A stretch of DNA of 64,000 bases from NCBI GenBank assembly GCA_015501055.1, contig JADNYV010000008.1, positions 124,001 to 188,000 of the forward strand. Reading direction: 5' to 3'. The notes beneath the pieces are model-generated. The model was not told where the DNA came from. It was given only the letters and a program-made list of their open reading frames with translations, and did no database searches. A program made the position numbers and the translations under genes. Shown piece by piece: positions 33,738 to 45,025 of the stretch; the first letter of the stretch is position 1, and every line of letters starts with the position of its first letter. The DNA comes from Mucidula mucida (lineage: Eukaryota > Basidiomycota > Agaricomycetes > Agaricales > Physalacriaceae).

Positions 33738-35144
33738 CTACAACACAAGCCATGATACAACGGCACTGAGCGCCCCAAGAGCTCTCAATGACCATGTCAG
33801 ATCCAAGCCACTCGCCCCAGACGCCGTGTTCGTCCCACTCTTGCTGAATACCCTCACATAATCCACATCGAAATACGCATTAGCATAGTTCGATCCGTTC
33901 CCTACCACGTAGTCGTTGTAACATGACCCGGAGCACGTCTGCGCGAATACGCTAGGTGATCCCGCAAAATCTAAAGGGAGTGAGCATCTCCACAAGGAAA
34001 ACAACAGGATAATACTGACCGCCACAAAGCGTAATATCGAAGATGAGGGTCTGAGCTTGGAAATGGTCTTGTATGTTGCAACCACCGTTCGGCCAGTTGG
34101 CCACAGGCGTTCCGAGGTCGTCCGTACTAAGGGAGTTGGCAGTACTAGAAATCGAACTGGGTACATTGGCGCGCGGGAAGAACCAGATCCTAAACAAAAT
34201 TCAATGACAGACACCGACAACAAGAACCGACCTACGAAATTCCACTATCTGCATACTCCGTCACGAACACCCCACCTCCATTTTCCGCGAACTGAGCCCC
34301 GTATGAACTGGTCGACGGGTTAGTCACGACGCATCCCGCGTTGCTGTCAACGTCGTGATCGCAGTTTGTAGAGTTGACAAGTGTCGAGCTCTGCGTAGGA
34401 TTGACTTGATTACAACCGGAGGTCGTATGTAACGCCATTTGGTTCATGGTCACTTGATTGACACCCTCGAATGTGTCGATTTCGCTACAGAAATAGAAGT
34501 ATAAGAATAGTTAGACACTCAATGAAGGAGATATGTACCCTCCCGTTGGCCAGTTATGCGCTTGGGACCACCTGCAGGACATATTATTATAAAATATTCT
34601 AAAAGTACTATAGGATGTAAACACTCACCATGCGGGCCATACCGAGCACTGTTGATTTTAGAGGTTCAGATAAGCGCCCAGCAATCCATGTGTGAAACTC
34701 ACCCCGTACGGAACATGATGCATGTCCGCAACCCACAGACTCCCCACTGAATATGCTTGATTGGAGTGAATGCGTACGGTTGACCTCTTGTCGTTGAAGG
34801 CAACTGTACTTGTGTTGTCCACCTTCATGATGGCACGGTTGGTTGTTGAGTCGACAAATGCCAGTCAGAATTAGAGCCGACAAAGCTATAGCACACAATC
34901 AATGCTTCTTAAAATGAAACCGAAGCTTAAAAGTACATGGCGTCTCCGTTCGTCAAATTGTCAACTGCAGGCAGGTGAGCACAGATACAGTTGATACAGA
35001 AAATGAACACACAGTGGTTGTAAAACGTCCAATCATCAAAGAATCCCGATCCCGGTATTCCTTGATCATGTCGTAGGTCGTCGCCGCTGACACCAGGCCG
35101 CAGGCAGCGAGCGCAAGCGTAAACGAGGCAAACGTCATGGTCAT
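33738..35144 (-). CDS. Secreted GH16 endo-beta-glucanase-like enzyme, probably GPI-anchored; two apparent -1 breaks
   Basis: Eight exons fit: 35144-35013, 34964-34937, 34885-34703, 34648-34629, 34571-34539, 34484-34236, 34189-34020 and 33970-33738. A signal peptide (FASFTLALAACGLVSAA) is followed by EYRGSGFFDDWTFY and DNLTNGDAIFV. The catalytic GH16 signature is GGEIDTFEGVN with the nucleophile and acid/base glutamates (ExDxxE). The WPAWWSQAHNWP segment lines the substrate cleft. GH16 enzymes cut or remodel beta-1,3/1,4-glucans in cell walls. The C-terminal end is Ser/Gly-rich and then hydrophobic (LRALGALSAVVSWLVL), a GPI-attachment pattern. Breaks at CCC 35051-35053 and CC 34861-34862 are each repaired by one base, giving exactly 350 codons including the stop. 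TATAAA lies 35 bp upstream. Confidence 0.87.
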
Positions 35145-35178
35145 GGTTGAGAAACGTTGAGTTGCTTCGGTTTCTACA

Positions 35179-35184
35179 TTTATA
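35179..35184 (-). promoter_or_regulatory. TATA box of GH16 gene
   Basis: TATAAA on the minus strand, 35 bp upstream of the start codon. Confidence 0.5.
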
Positions 35185-35915
35185 TCCCACCGCAGAGTGG
35201 AGTACTCCGAACACATCGCTTATGTAGGAGCTGTGCGCGCTGGGAACAAATGCCCGAGTCAAGGATGTCTACGTATTTTTAGAAACCGTCGAAGGAAGTG
35301 AAACAGTTTGCAGTGCAGTGCACTCTGGGAGAGGGTGCTTGTGATAGGCTTTCTGAAATGACTTCTGTAATCTCTCAGCGGGAAACTGACAGAAACGTTG
35401 GGTGGTGAGAGGTGCGCACGTTAAAAATACTGACAGTGGTGTCGAAACTATAATAATCAATCGAAACGTCAACTGAGGACTCATTTAGAAGAACGGTCGG
35501 ACTTAGCCATGGCCCCTTGAGTTGCTCTCCTAACGTTGAAGCAAGCCAATTTTCAAGTCTCAGGACCGTGCCTACTCCATCTCTAATCATTGCGTTCCAA
35601 GCGACACTCGGCGGCACTGGCAGAGTCTTGGATGAGTCGCCTCAGATGCTGAAGACACGTCAGTCTCGGAGTTCTAGCGATATGAAATTTACAGAACAGG
35701 TGGCGTACTTCTTTGACTGCGGTGATGCTAGAGAACTCTATCTGGCATTCAGACGCAAAAGGCACAATGAGGTCAAAGCCTGGATTAGAGGTTCGACGAA
35801 CAGTTACGAATCCAACAACTGGTATGATTATTTGAACTAGAAAATCCCGATGGATCGATGAGTAACAACATCTAATGATAAGTACAACAAAAATGATGGA
35901 TGGATGGCTAAGGCT
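35185..35915. other. Intergenic between GH16 gene and AIF2-like copy 4
   Basis: 730 bp. Two overlapping open frames (35517-35840 on +, 107 aa; 35375-35617 on -, 80 aa) lack motifs and neither has a splice continuation I trust. They are left uncalled. Confidence 0.4.
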
Positions 35916-37150
35916 CTACAGTCCAGTAGCCGACTTGAACTGCGAGAGTAACAGTCCTCGAGACTTGACCAGTTTCGAGAACCATCCACCGAGCACAATT
36001 CCCCATAGAATCCCAAGGTAGGCAACACCGTCCTCCTTGCCATTTGTAACCACAATCATCTCAAAACTGCCCTTGTAATTCTTCATCTTATTTTCGGCAC
36101 CTGCTAGAGCAACATGAGCATTACTTCTTGTGGAGGTATTCGTTGAGCACTAACCTAGATACGCAAGCACGTTGCCTGATACAATGCCACTGTGAACGTC
36201 GGCTTTGGCAGCTTGTTTCTGTTCTTTGATGTCTACGATGTCACCAAAGCGAAGATCTCCGGGTGCTCGGGTAATTGGAATGTGGGTAAGACTTTGACGA
36301 AGCCAGAAGGAGAGAGGGTGGAAGAGCCAAGAGACGCGAGGATGTCGGTGTTGGGACGGGTTCCCCATGCTGGTACACCAAGTCGGCCTCCAAGGTTTTG
36401 CCATTACGCGTTTTGATTGCCGTTGTTTCTGAAGCCGGTACTTGGTCGATAAAGTCATCGTACACAATGTTTATACCCCTTGCGGTGACGCTAGACGCGA
36501 GTCGATTGCGGAATTTGTCCGGGTAAGTGTCATTGAGGAGCTTGGCCGTGCCTTGGACGATAGTGACTGGCTTGGCAGGCCACAGGTCTTTAACTTCTCC
36601 GGCGAGTTCTACGAGATAAAATTAGGCAACACAACGAGCAGAAGCACAATGCAAACCTACCAACGCCGACAGCACCTCCCCCAGCGATTACGATGCTCTC
36701 CGCGTCGTGGAATTCCTTCCGTCGGTTGTCCAACCATTCCTTGATAGCGTCTGCACTGTTCGGCAAGTCCAACGGACCGCTCCACTTGGAGCCTGTCGCG
36801 ATAACGAGCACATGGAACGGTATTTTCTCCCCACTGTCAAGAGTAACAGAGCCCCCAGTCTTCTCGCTCTTGTTGATAGAGGTAACGGTGGCTTGGACAA
36901 AGGTGCCCTTGTCGTTGTAAAAGACGTGATCGTAGGCAGCAAAAGCGGATTTGGTGAGCTCATCGCGATCAGAGACGACCATGCGCGCGCAGGCGATGAG
37001 GTGAATGCGGTACGGGCGAGGGTTTATCAGAATGAGGTTGTACTTCGACGAGTCGAGATATGCAGATATGCGACGAGCAGCCAGTGCGCCATAGCCTCCA
37101 CCGACGACGACCACGTTGAGTTTGCCGTTGTCAGGAATATTCGCAGACAT
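35916..37150 (-). CDS. AIF2/FSP1-like FAD-dependent oxidoreductase, copy 4; intron-poor, two apparent -1 breaks
   Basis: Three exons: 37150-36661, 36608-36155 and 36103-35916. Exon 1 and intron 1 match copy 3 exactly (490 nt, same position). Introns 2, 3 and 4 of the other copies are absent, and one new intron (36154-36104) splits YL from AGAENKMKN. Motifs: NVVVVGGGYGALAAR, VLVIATGSKWSG, IVIAGGGAVGVE, EIFALGDIVDIKEQKQ and C-terminal YLGILWGIVLGGWFSK. Two single-base losses occur: one at the fused exon 3/4 junction near 36372-36376, and one at CC 36244-36245, where copy 1 reads TTTGGGTGAC and this copy TTTGGTGAC. Restoring both gives 378 codons including the stop. It is either intact with sequence errors or freshly broken. 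It diverges from severin with 130 bp between. Confidence 0.85.
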
Positions 37151-37185
37151 GATGAGCGTTGAAAGGGAAACTCGAATCAGCTGCG

Positions 37186-37193
37186 TATTTATA
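37186..37193 (-). promoter_or_regulatory. TATA box of AIF2-like copy 4
   Basis: TATAAATA on the minus strand, 36 bp upstream of the start codon. It lies inside the 130-bp divergent promoter shared with the severin gene. Confidence 0.5.
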
Positions 37194-37280
37194 CGCCATG
37201 AGCATGTTAGAAAGCAACCTAAAGCAACCTGCTGTCGACAAATCGTTCTGACGTAAAGCAACCCCCTATCTCTCACCACC

Positions 37281-38553
37281 ATGGCGCATCTCACCAGGCT
37301 GACCAAATACGACATAAAGGATTCCAATATTGCTCTTCTAGGCTCTGACGTGGGTTTCTGTCTTGCCAGGTAATCGAGGTTACTCAGCTCTACCGAATTT
37401 CAGCTGGAGAAACGCGTACGAGAACATGCCGGAGACACTGAATCTACTTGGACAAAAGCCGGCCTGGAACCAGGAGTCCAAGTATGGCGCATCGAGCATT
37501 TGACGTAGTACTGCGCCATAATGTTGGTGAATTCTACGATGGCGACTCTTACATTATTCTCCATGTCAGCATCACCAGTCTTACCATCTACTGATGTCTA
37601 ACGGACTCGTTCAGACATACAAGAAGAACCCAGAAGCCGAATCACTCTCCTATGATCTCCATTTTTGGCTAGGCGAAGATACATCTCAAGATGAAGCTGG
37701 CACCGCAGCATACAAAACTGTTGAACTCGACGATCACCTCCACGGCGTTCCCGTACAATACCGCGAAGTGCAAGGCTACGAGTCTCCGCGTTTCCTCACT
37801 TACTTCCCCCGCTTTATATGCCTTCATGGAGGTGTTGATAGTGGCTTCCGCCACGTCTCTGATCCTGTCCCCATCGACCTCCATCTTCTCTATAAAATCA
37901 CCATCACCGCTCAAAACAACGTCGTTGTGCGCCAGGTCGCCGCCGCCGCCTCTAGTCTTGTTGAAGGTGATGTCTACGTCCTTGACAAGGGCGCTGAGGT
38001 GTGGCAGTTCAACACCAAGGAAAGCGCCGGTAAGGAAAAGTTCAAGGCCGCCGAGTTTGTCAGGTCTTTGGTGGACGGACGACAAGGTCAATGTGATCTG
38101 AGATTATTCGGTTAGTTCTGCGTTTTTGTCCCGGGACCTATCTCTCAGGCTCACTATGGTTTAGATGAAGGATCTTCTGGCGCTGGAGTCTTTCTCGCTG
38201 AGTTCGGTGCCGGGACGTCTCTCACACCATCACCACCTACCCACCCCTCTTCGTCTACCATCAGACTTTTCCGCATTTCCGATGCATCTGGTAGTCCCAA
38301 GTTCGAAGAAGTCCCGCTCAACGCCATCTCTTCTGCAGACGCTTTCCTCTTGGATGCCTCTTCTGATTCCTCTTTCCCAACGATCTATGTGTGGCTTGGC
38401 AAGGACGCGTCACTTAGTGAGCGACGATTGGCTCCACAATATGCTCAGCGGTATCTGTATGAATCTGCAAGCGGGGGCGACGTGGCTATTCCAATTGTGA
38501 AAATGCGCGAAGGTGATGAGACGGAGCTGTTCACGAAACTGCTACAAGGGTAG
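37281..38553 (+). CDS. Severin/fragmin-like gelsolin-family actin-severing protein; one apparent -1 break
   Basis: Four exons (37281-37349, 37404-37564, 37615-38110, 38165-38553) give 371 aa after one correction. Three gelsolin repeats are visible. G1 has VWRIEHF, GEFYDGDSYIILHTYKK and LHFWLGEDTSQDEAGTAAYK. G2 has GDVYVLDKGAEVWQFNTKES. G3 has DAFLLDASSD and IYVWLGKDASLSERRLA. The family caps and severs actin filaments in response to calcium; three repeats is the severin/fragmin size. The break is at TTT 37499-37501, where one extra T restores EHFDVVLRHNVGEFYDG. All splice phases then agree. It is the first of four actin-filament genes in the right half of the window. Confidence 0.88.
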
Positions 38554-38998
38554 GGCTTTGTCGTGTCTGTCTACATCCAAGGTGACGCAGCTCACGATTT
38601 CTGCAACGGAGTGAAGTGTCACAGGGAACAAATGTATATGTAGTTAATGTATTCTTGCTGTCATAGTAGCAAAGTTCACAAGTTGGGAACCAATGAATGA
38701 TAATCAACGACACTTACTCAAGATGTGGCTTCTTTTAATACTTCTTAAGATCGTTCGATTTGCTAGGCCGTTGGAATTTCATGGCGGAGACTGTATGTTA
38801 TCTAACATTCTACAGAAGTCAGGATTGCTGGGCATTGAGCTTAGAGCTGACCAAATGGCGTTTGCAGTGTCCCGTGACATCGAAGGCTCTCAAACAAAGC
38901 ACGTGGTCCGCGTCTTGAGTCTTGACTCTTCTTGACTACCTCGACCACCGCCGCCAGTGCAGGTTACGTGCTTCGAAAAGTAGTACCTGTCATACAAG
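38554..38998. other. Intergenic, nothing recognised
   Basis: 445 bp between severin and the first F-box gene. A short plus frame at 38693-38935 has no motif. Confidence 0.4.
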
Positions 38999-40420
38999 AT
39001 GGTCTATAACCTTAGATCTACTACTATTAGCCTTCGTCGGCCGCCCGGTGTTCAGACATCCGAGCTGGCTGCATCCCGGAACGACGATTTTACACATCAT
39101 GCACGGAAGTGCCAACCCATGCAGACTGTGCCAGACGACGTTTTCTTGGAAATCTTCCACCTCTGCACACCACTGCATTCCGGAGCTTGGTTTGACGTCA
39201 TAACAAAGTATAACATTATTTTGGACACACGCAATGCGCCTTGGTCAGTGTCGCACGTATGCCAAAGGTGGAGGAGCGATTATTCGTCAGTTTTTATGAG
39301 GACAACTTTTGGCGAGGTACGAAGGATGAAATCAGGAAGAGAGAAGCTCGCATACGAGGCCTTCTTGGCGTTTTGAAGGCTACGATGTGGCGGTGGAAAG
39401 GCCTCCGTGTTGATATCACCATCAAAGCGATGCGTGCATGTCTTCCTGGCCCATTTAACCATCTCGAACAACTGTTCATGGGTACAGTATCAGGACACCA
39501 GTCTTTCGACGGATTTTGTCGTTCGCCCCGCCTCCGGTGTCTCGCCTTCAGCAAAGCACAGTCGGCAGACAACTTCCGTATGCCGTGGTTGCAAATTACT
39601 GACTACGGCGGTTTTGCGCTGCCGATAGGTTTTGGAATGTCCTTGAAATTCTGCGCAGGATGCCCAATCTCCAAAGTCTGAACATCTCGTCAGTCTCTTT
39701 GAGCGATCCTTCCGGCTGGCTCGTTCATTTACCCTTCTTGACTTCGCTCACTGTTCCACTCCGTGAACCTGATGACCATGCCCGCCTTTCCGAATTCATC
39801 GACGCGCCAGCTTTGACTCACCTCATTATCAGAGCAGTCGTAGCTGTGCCCTCTATCTATCTCAGAGATCTGTTTGACCCTATCTTTCAATCCCTTACCC
39901 GGCTAGAGATCTTCAGAGTGAATTTCAGCGCATCGGCGCTTACTCTGCTCGAATTCCTGCGCGAGACCCCGCGAGTCGAATACTTGCGCGTATCGTCGCA
40001 TTTATGTATCGAGTTCTTCGATGGCCTCATAGTCTGTGACTGTAGCTCATCAACAAATTCCAGCCTTCTCCCGGCGCTTCGCATTCTGGACATATCCGAG
40101 GCGGAACATGCAGTCGCGTTGGACAGTTCTATCTGGATATGGTTCAAAGTCGTTGTCGCTCGAGTCAAGGGCAGACGCTGGAGGAGATGCGTACTTGCAC
40201 AGGCTTCCTTGCGGTTGGTGAACGCCTGAGATGTGCTCGGTGGCAGAAAATTCGCGAGGTTGTGCGACTCGTCTCTGTAGGCGATATACGTCGATCCGGC
40301 GTGGTTTCCTTGGACGAGGACGACGACAATGATGCTGAAGGTGATAGCGACTATATTGCTGGTTCAGATTCAGAGTCGGAGTATGGCAGCGATTCGGAAA
40401 CTACCTCATTTATCGCATGA
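38999..40420 (+). CDS. F-box/LRR-type protein A; three apparent -1 breaks
   Basis: Intronless. The F-box core is VPDDVFLEIFHLC, followed by WSVSHVCQRWR, the common end of agaricomycete F-box domains. Leucine-rich repeats follow (LESL-like units such as MPNLQSLNISSVSL and LTRLEIFRVNFSASAL), and an acidic tail with DEDDDNDAEGDSDY. F-box proteins link substrates to SCF ubiquitin ligases through Skp1; the substrate is unknown. Three frame changes occur at T5 39291-39295, T4 39612-39615 and TT 40126-40127. Each is repaired by one T, and the result is exactly 475 codons including the stop. Such genes are numerous and fast-evolving in mushrooms, so real decay is also possible. A second, unrelated-looking F-box gene lies convergently downstream. 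Confidence 0.75.
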
Positions 40421-40936
40421 TTAGTGAAGCGTCGTACATATCAACAAGACCTGTCTTTTCAAAGTCCACGACATGGCATAGAGGAAATGTTTACTGATGT
40501 CACTCAATGGATTATTGCCGTACAGAAGTCAGGCAGCCCTATATCTCTAGCATTTGGACAGGCTCGAAGTTCCATACCCAACTCTCTGTGAGAGCAGGAC
40601 TCGATCTTGCAACTGACAAATTTGGGATTTCACGATTTTCTGTTAATCGTCCGTACTCGATATTGGGCTAGCTCATATGTCGGACGTGAAACGTGCCTGA
40701 GAAAGCAATTTGCAGAATATCAAACAACCATTTAGTGCACCCAAGGCTTAATAGACTGGTAGAAAGCCATCAGCTTCCAAAACCCGGCACGCATTCTTCT
40801 CAAAGAATGTGCATCATTACATTGCATCACAGGCTCATATCCAAACGCCCAAATAGATCCACACAGTCAGATATTTTCTTTGGTTTTCCATACAGTAAAG
40901 ATCTCTACCTTCATGGGATTCCCACAACGCACAATC
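40421..40936. other. Convergent intergenic between two F-box genes
   Basis: 516 bp between the stops of F-box genes A (+) and B (-). Nothing else is supported. Confidence 0.4.
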
Positions 40937-42693
40937 TTAAGTGGGAACTGCAAAGACCACATTATTGCCTCCAGATTGTGTAACCGAATCCGACGTGACC
41001 CGTATAGCAAGGTCCATCCCATCGTCAAGCAGTTCTTTGAATATACGGCCTTCCTCTTCGTTGAAAACATGCGCGACGGGTCTCCCAGCATCCCAGTATA
41101 TGGTGGGCAGCAGATGCTGTGCCTCCACATGTAACTGACAAGTCTTAAGCCTTGTCAGTCCAATGGTATTGTCGCCCTTCCAGCGCGCCTTGATCGCAGA
41201 GGCAAAGCTACATATCGCCCCGTGATACCATTCTACTAACGTTTCCGAGAAACGGCTGTCATATATCCGAATGTCCAAAGATGAAAGGAGGGGGAGAAAG
41301 GTGACAGATTTCGTCGGTATGACCTCGAGGGATTTCACGATCGATCATGGTCGCGAGCATACGTAGCATCGTCAAAATTCACATCGAGGTCGAGGAAGGT
41401 GAGATTATGTGTCCGGGAAAGAACGGAGGGTATGGCCCTGTAAGGCGGCAAGTGGTATACCATCAAGCGAAATGCTGGTGAGATCACTCAAACAATTGGA
41501 CCGAATGAGGAGTTGTTTAAATGAATACATGGCATTGTTGTAATTCGCACTAGGCTCAGGCAAAGGCTCAAGATGAAGAAAAGCCCACTGTAGACAAGGA
41601 AGCGTGAGAGCATCGATGAGGCGCACCGACATGGCATCGAGCTTGCGCACGATTGAGCAGGTGGTGGTGGGGTAGGGCGATTCGGCCTCGTGGTCTTCCC
41701 AGTACCAATAGCTTGTAGAGAGACTCTCAAGAGATGTACACAGTCCAATCGAACGCATGCATGCCCTGAACTCGTTCAAGTTGCCATCAAGGTCGATACC
41801 AGAGAGGTCTAGCTCCACGATTTGGTCCCACGGGAATTCGACGACCGGCCTACTTCCACCAAGACTCAAGTTTGTAAGACTAGGACAAACTTTGAAAACT
41901 GACTGCTCCTTCGGCTCTATCTGATCACAATTAAGGCTCGGAGACTGAAGGTGAGGAAGCCGGTTATGAAGCTGCGGGTAGAGCATATTCAAAGTCCCAT
42001 CGTCATCCGATAAATGCAACACCCGCAACCGGTACGATTCTGCCAGGACGATGTCGAGAATGCGCTTCAAGATGGAGGGATCAGACCTGGGTTTATAGAA
42101 ATGGCATGATACTAGAGATATGTCTAGTAGGCCTTGACGGGAACGCTACCGAACTGCCTCCAGGCGCTGTACGGCTCCTTCACATTGCGCCGCTTGCGGA
42201 AAACGAAGATAGCTAGTCGACCAAAACGAACGAAGGGACAAACGATGTTGCGCCATTGCTGGCAAACATGACTGAGCAGCCACATGGACCCAGAGGCGTT
42301 AAACGCGTTGGAGTCGGAGGCGTGTAACATGTATGGTTGCAGTGTCAATGTTTGTGTAAAGAAATATTTTCGACAATACTTCCGAGGGGAGAGTGCGATG
42401 CAAGGAAATGAGGTTACTGTACTTTTTTTGGACGTTTGTCAAGCTCTCTCGCTCTGCTTCCATGGACCTGATGATATCAAGAAGGGATGCAATTTTGGAA
42501 TTAATGGATGATATGTCGCCGGAAACAGTGGGTAAATGGTGTGGCGAATGTGGGAGGTCTCCTGGTCCGTCGCTGGTAGATTCGAGGTACGAAGCCGTTC
42601 GAGGAGCATAAAGCTCTGAAACTCCTCTTCGTGGTAGAGACTTCGTCTGGTGAAAGCACCGCAGTTGGTACATTGGACCGAAATTTGCTGCAT
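40937..42693 (-). pseudogene. F-box/LRR-type protein B with multiple breaks and an in-frame TAG
   Basis: The N-terminus MQQISVQCTNCGAFTRRS has the CxxC-containing head typical of mushroom F-box proteins. It continues with a coiled coil (SINSKIASLLDIIRSMEAER), the F-box LHRTLPSEVLSKIFLYTN and LLSHVCQQWRNIV. Leucine-rich repeats follow, e.g. SLTNLSLGGSRP, VELDLSGIDLDG and LPLLSSLDIRIYD, ending NNVVFAVPT at 40937. The frame changes near 42530, 42330, 41445, 41405 and 41345, and an in-frame TAG interrupts the repeat region near 42150 (after QRLEAVR). The TAG cannot be explained by a missing homopolymer base, so this copy looks more degraded than its neighbours. Sequencing error may still account for some breaks. 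Confidence 0.6.
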
Positions 42694-43046
42694 CCTGGAT
42701 GTAGAAATGCCGACTAAAAGAAATGGTAAGAACGCGTTTCGTGAGGCGTAAATCATATACCCTACGTGATAGCAAATCGTGATTGATAGATGATTTGGAT
42801 GGGCACGTCAGAAACCCGCTGGGTGGTTTAGAAGCAACCATTTCGTGATCGTAGCCGTCACTCAACTCTAAGCTCAGAAACGAAGTCTATGTACAATCTC
42901 ATGCTCAAAAGTACAAGGGTATTGGCAAATGAGCACCATCTAAACAAACATATCCGTACCTTCACCTCGCAATGTCACATGCGTCACTCATCAGTAAACC
43001 TCCTCTTGACCATCATCGTAGTAGTAGACTGAAAGTCCTACGACCA
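42694..43046. other. Divergent intergenic, F-box B / ARPC1
   Basis: 353 bp separating the F-box B start (-) from the ARPC1 start (+). An open minus frame extends to 42865 but changes character before 42693. Confidence 0.4.
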
Positions 43047-44414
43047 ATGGCACCTCAAGTTTTCCCCCTTAGTCAGACGCCAATTACGGCGCATTCCTTC
43101 AATGCAGACCGCTCTCGTACGTATATACGGGAGTGCCAGATGTGTCCTGACGATCAACAGAGGTTGCTGTCAGTTTCAACTCGCACGAGGCTCAGATTTT
43201 CAGTTGGAGTGGATCACAGTGGACGCTGAACGCAACGCTTGCTGAGGTGCGCCTTGATTCCTGTGAATTCTCGACGACGACTCATTCGCGCGCAGCACGA
43301 CAAACCCATCACGTCCATCGATTGGGCGCCTTCGTCGAACCGCATCGTCACTGCGTCCCAGGACCGCAATGCCTACGTATGGCAGGAGACACCGGACCCG
43401 GAGACGGGCAGCTTGATTTGGAAGCCTACGCTCGTCCTGCTCCGCATCAACCGCGCCGCGACGCATGTCCGTTGGAGCCCCAAGGAAGACAAGTTCGCTG
43501 TCGCCAGTGGTGCACGCGCCATCGCGGTGTGTTCTTTCGATCCCGAGAATAACTGGTGGGTCAGCAAGCTCCTCAAGAAACCAATCAGGTCTACGGTTTT
43601 GTGTGTGGATTGGCACCCGAACAACGTGCTTTTGGCAGCAGGTACGGCTGATATGAAGGCCAGAGTGTTCTCTGCTTATATCAAAGAGGTCGACGCCAAG
43701 TTAGTCTGCCATTTTTCTTTCGTTCTCTATATGCTAATCGTAGTCAAGGCCTGCTCCTTCCGTCTGGGGCTCCAAGTTACCCTTTAACACACTTTGCGGT
43801 GAATATGCTAGTCCTGCTGGTGGATGGGTCCATGCGGTTGCTTTTTCGCCTTCCGGAGATGTTCTCGCCTTCGCTAGTATGCAAACTCTGTTTGAACCAT
43901 TACATCTCTCTCACAACACCATTCTTTAGGCCACGACAGCTCCATGACCATCGTCTACCCAGGAGGTACCATGTACAATATCAAGATGACGTCGCTTCCC
44001 CTCGTCACACTCACTTGGACCTCTGAGCAGTCCATTGTCGCTGCAGGGCATGACTGTCAGCCATATGTGTTCAGCGGTTCCGAAGGCGGATGGGAACCTA
44101 TTGGCACCCTTGATGACACCAGCGCGCCCAAATCTGCTTCTGCGAGGCCTGGTGTCCCAGGAAAACTGAACAAGTCGGCTGCGTTTGCGACCTTCCAGAG
44201 CGCAGATAGTCGTGGCCAGTCAAGCATTGCTGCAAGCAGTGACACTAAGCTCTTGACGATACATCAGAACACGATTACTAGTGTTCGTCCCTACGAAGAG
44301 CAGGGCGGGGTTGTCACCAAGGTCACTACGTCTGGCGCGGATGGTAGGCTCATCATTTGGGACACGAATGAGGTCAGTGCGCTGGCTACCAAGCTTGCGA
44401 CACTGAGCGTGTAA
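43047..44414 (+). CDS. ARC40: Arp2/3 complex subunit 1 (ARPC1/Arc40), WD40 protein
   Basis: Five exons (43047-43116, 43161-43246, 43296-43699, 43749-43876, 43930-44414) give 390 aa. It starts [22 protein letters not shown]40 blades include [98 protein letters not shown] and [12 protein letters not shown]. Length and blade order match ARPC1, the beta-propeller subunit that helps the Arp2/3 complex nucleate branched actin at endocytic patches and hyphal tips. A low-complexity loop ([20 protein letters not shown]) sits where the family has its actin-contacting insert. No frame break and all phases agree. The acceptor of intron 3 (CAAG) is unusual but required by the frame. Confidence 0.94.
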
Positions 44415-44654
44415 TGAATTGCTGTAAATACGCAAGTGTATCATAGCTGACGGCAAAAGATCAAATTTTCGAACTACCGCTGCCTGGCCTTTTTTCGCAT
44501 TGAAAGCTGTATTACTAGCGCTGACTGATGACTGATATCCATGCCAAGTATCATGCAATGAGTACGGAACAAAATGTTGCCCAAATCACAAGTTCTACTG
44601 CATACATTTCATATCCGACATGTTTGAACGTTATACAAATTTGGGGTGATCCTT

Positions 44655-45025
44655 TTAAGTTTGTTGCTCATTGATAACACCCCATATAGACGCTTTGAAC
44701 TGAACGAGACTGAGCAGATGCGAACAACGGCGGTGCTCAACTCACTAGAGTCATGACCAGTCCCATTTTCTTTTCCAGTTCGCGTAAACGCGCAAGGAGC
44801 ATTTCATCAGGATCTTTGGTGAGTACCTTGGACTTTGCCGCCACCTATAGGACGCGTTCATGAGGCGATCGTCATCGCGATCAAGTATTGTCACGTATAT
44901 ACCTGTTTGACGTTCTGTGCGAGCTTTGCGTACTCCCAGAGCACGTCGGCTTCGAGAGTAGTAAGTTCAGCGTGCCCTGTATAGGGATTTTCAAGGAAGA
45001 TGTCGTTCACCACCACTGTGCTCAT
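44655..45025 (-). CDS. DAD3: DASH complex subunit Dad3
   Basis: Three small exons (45025-44903, 44844-44746, 44699-44655) give 88 aa, the usual Dad3 size. The family motif is NPYTGHAELTTLEADVLWEY, followed by AKLAQNVKQVAAKSKVL, DEMLLARLRELEKKMGLVMT and the C-terminal FKASIWGVINEQ. Dad3 is one of the ten subunits of the DASH/Dam1 ring that couples kinetochores to microtubule plus ends; it is fungus-specific and essential in yeast. The start at the MSTVVVNDIF methionine fits the family; an in-frame GTG/ATG further upstream is not used. It converges with ARPC1 (240 bp between stops). Confidence 0.9.
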
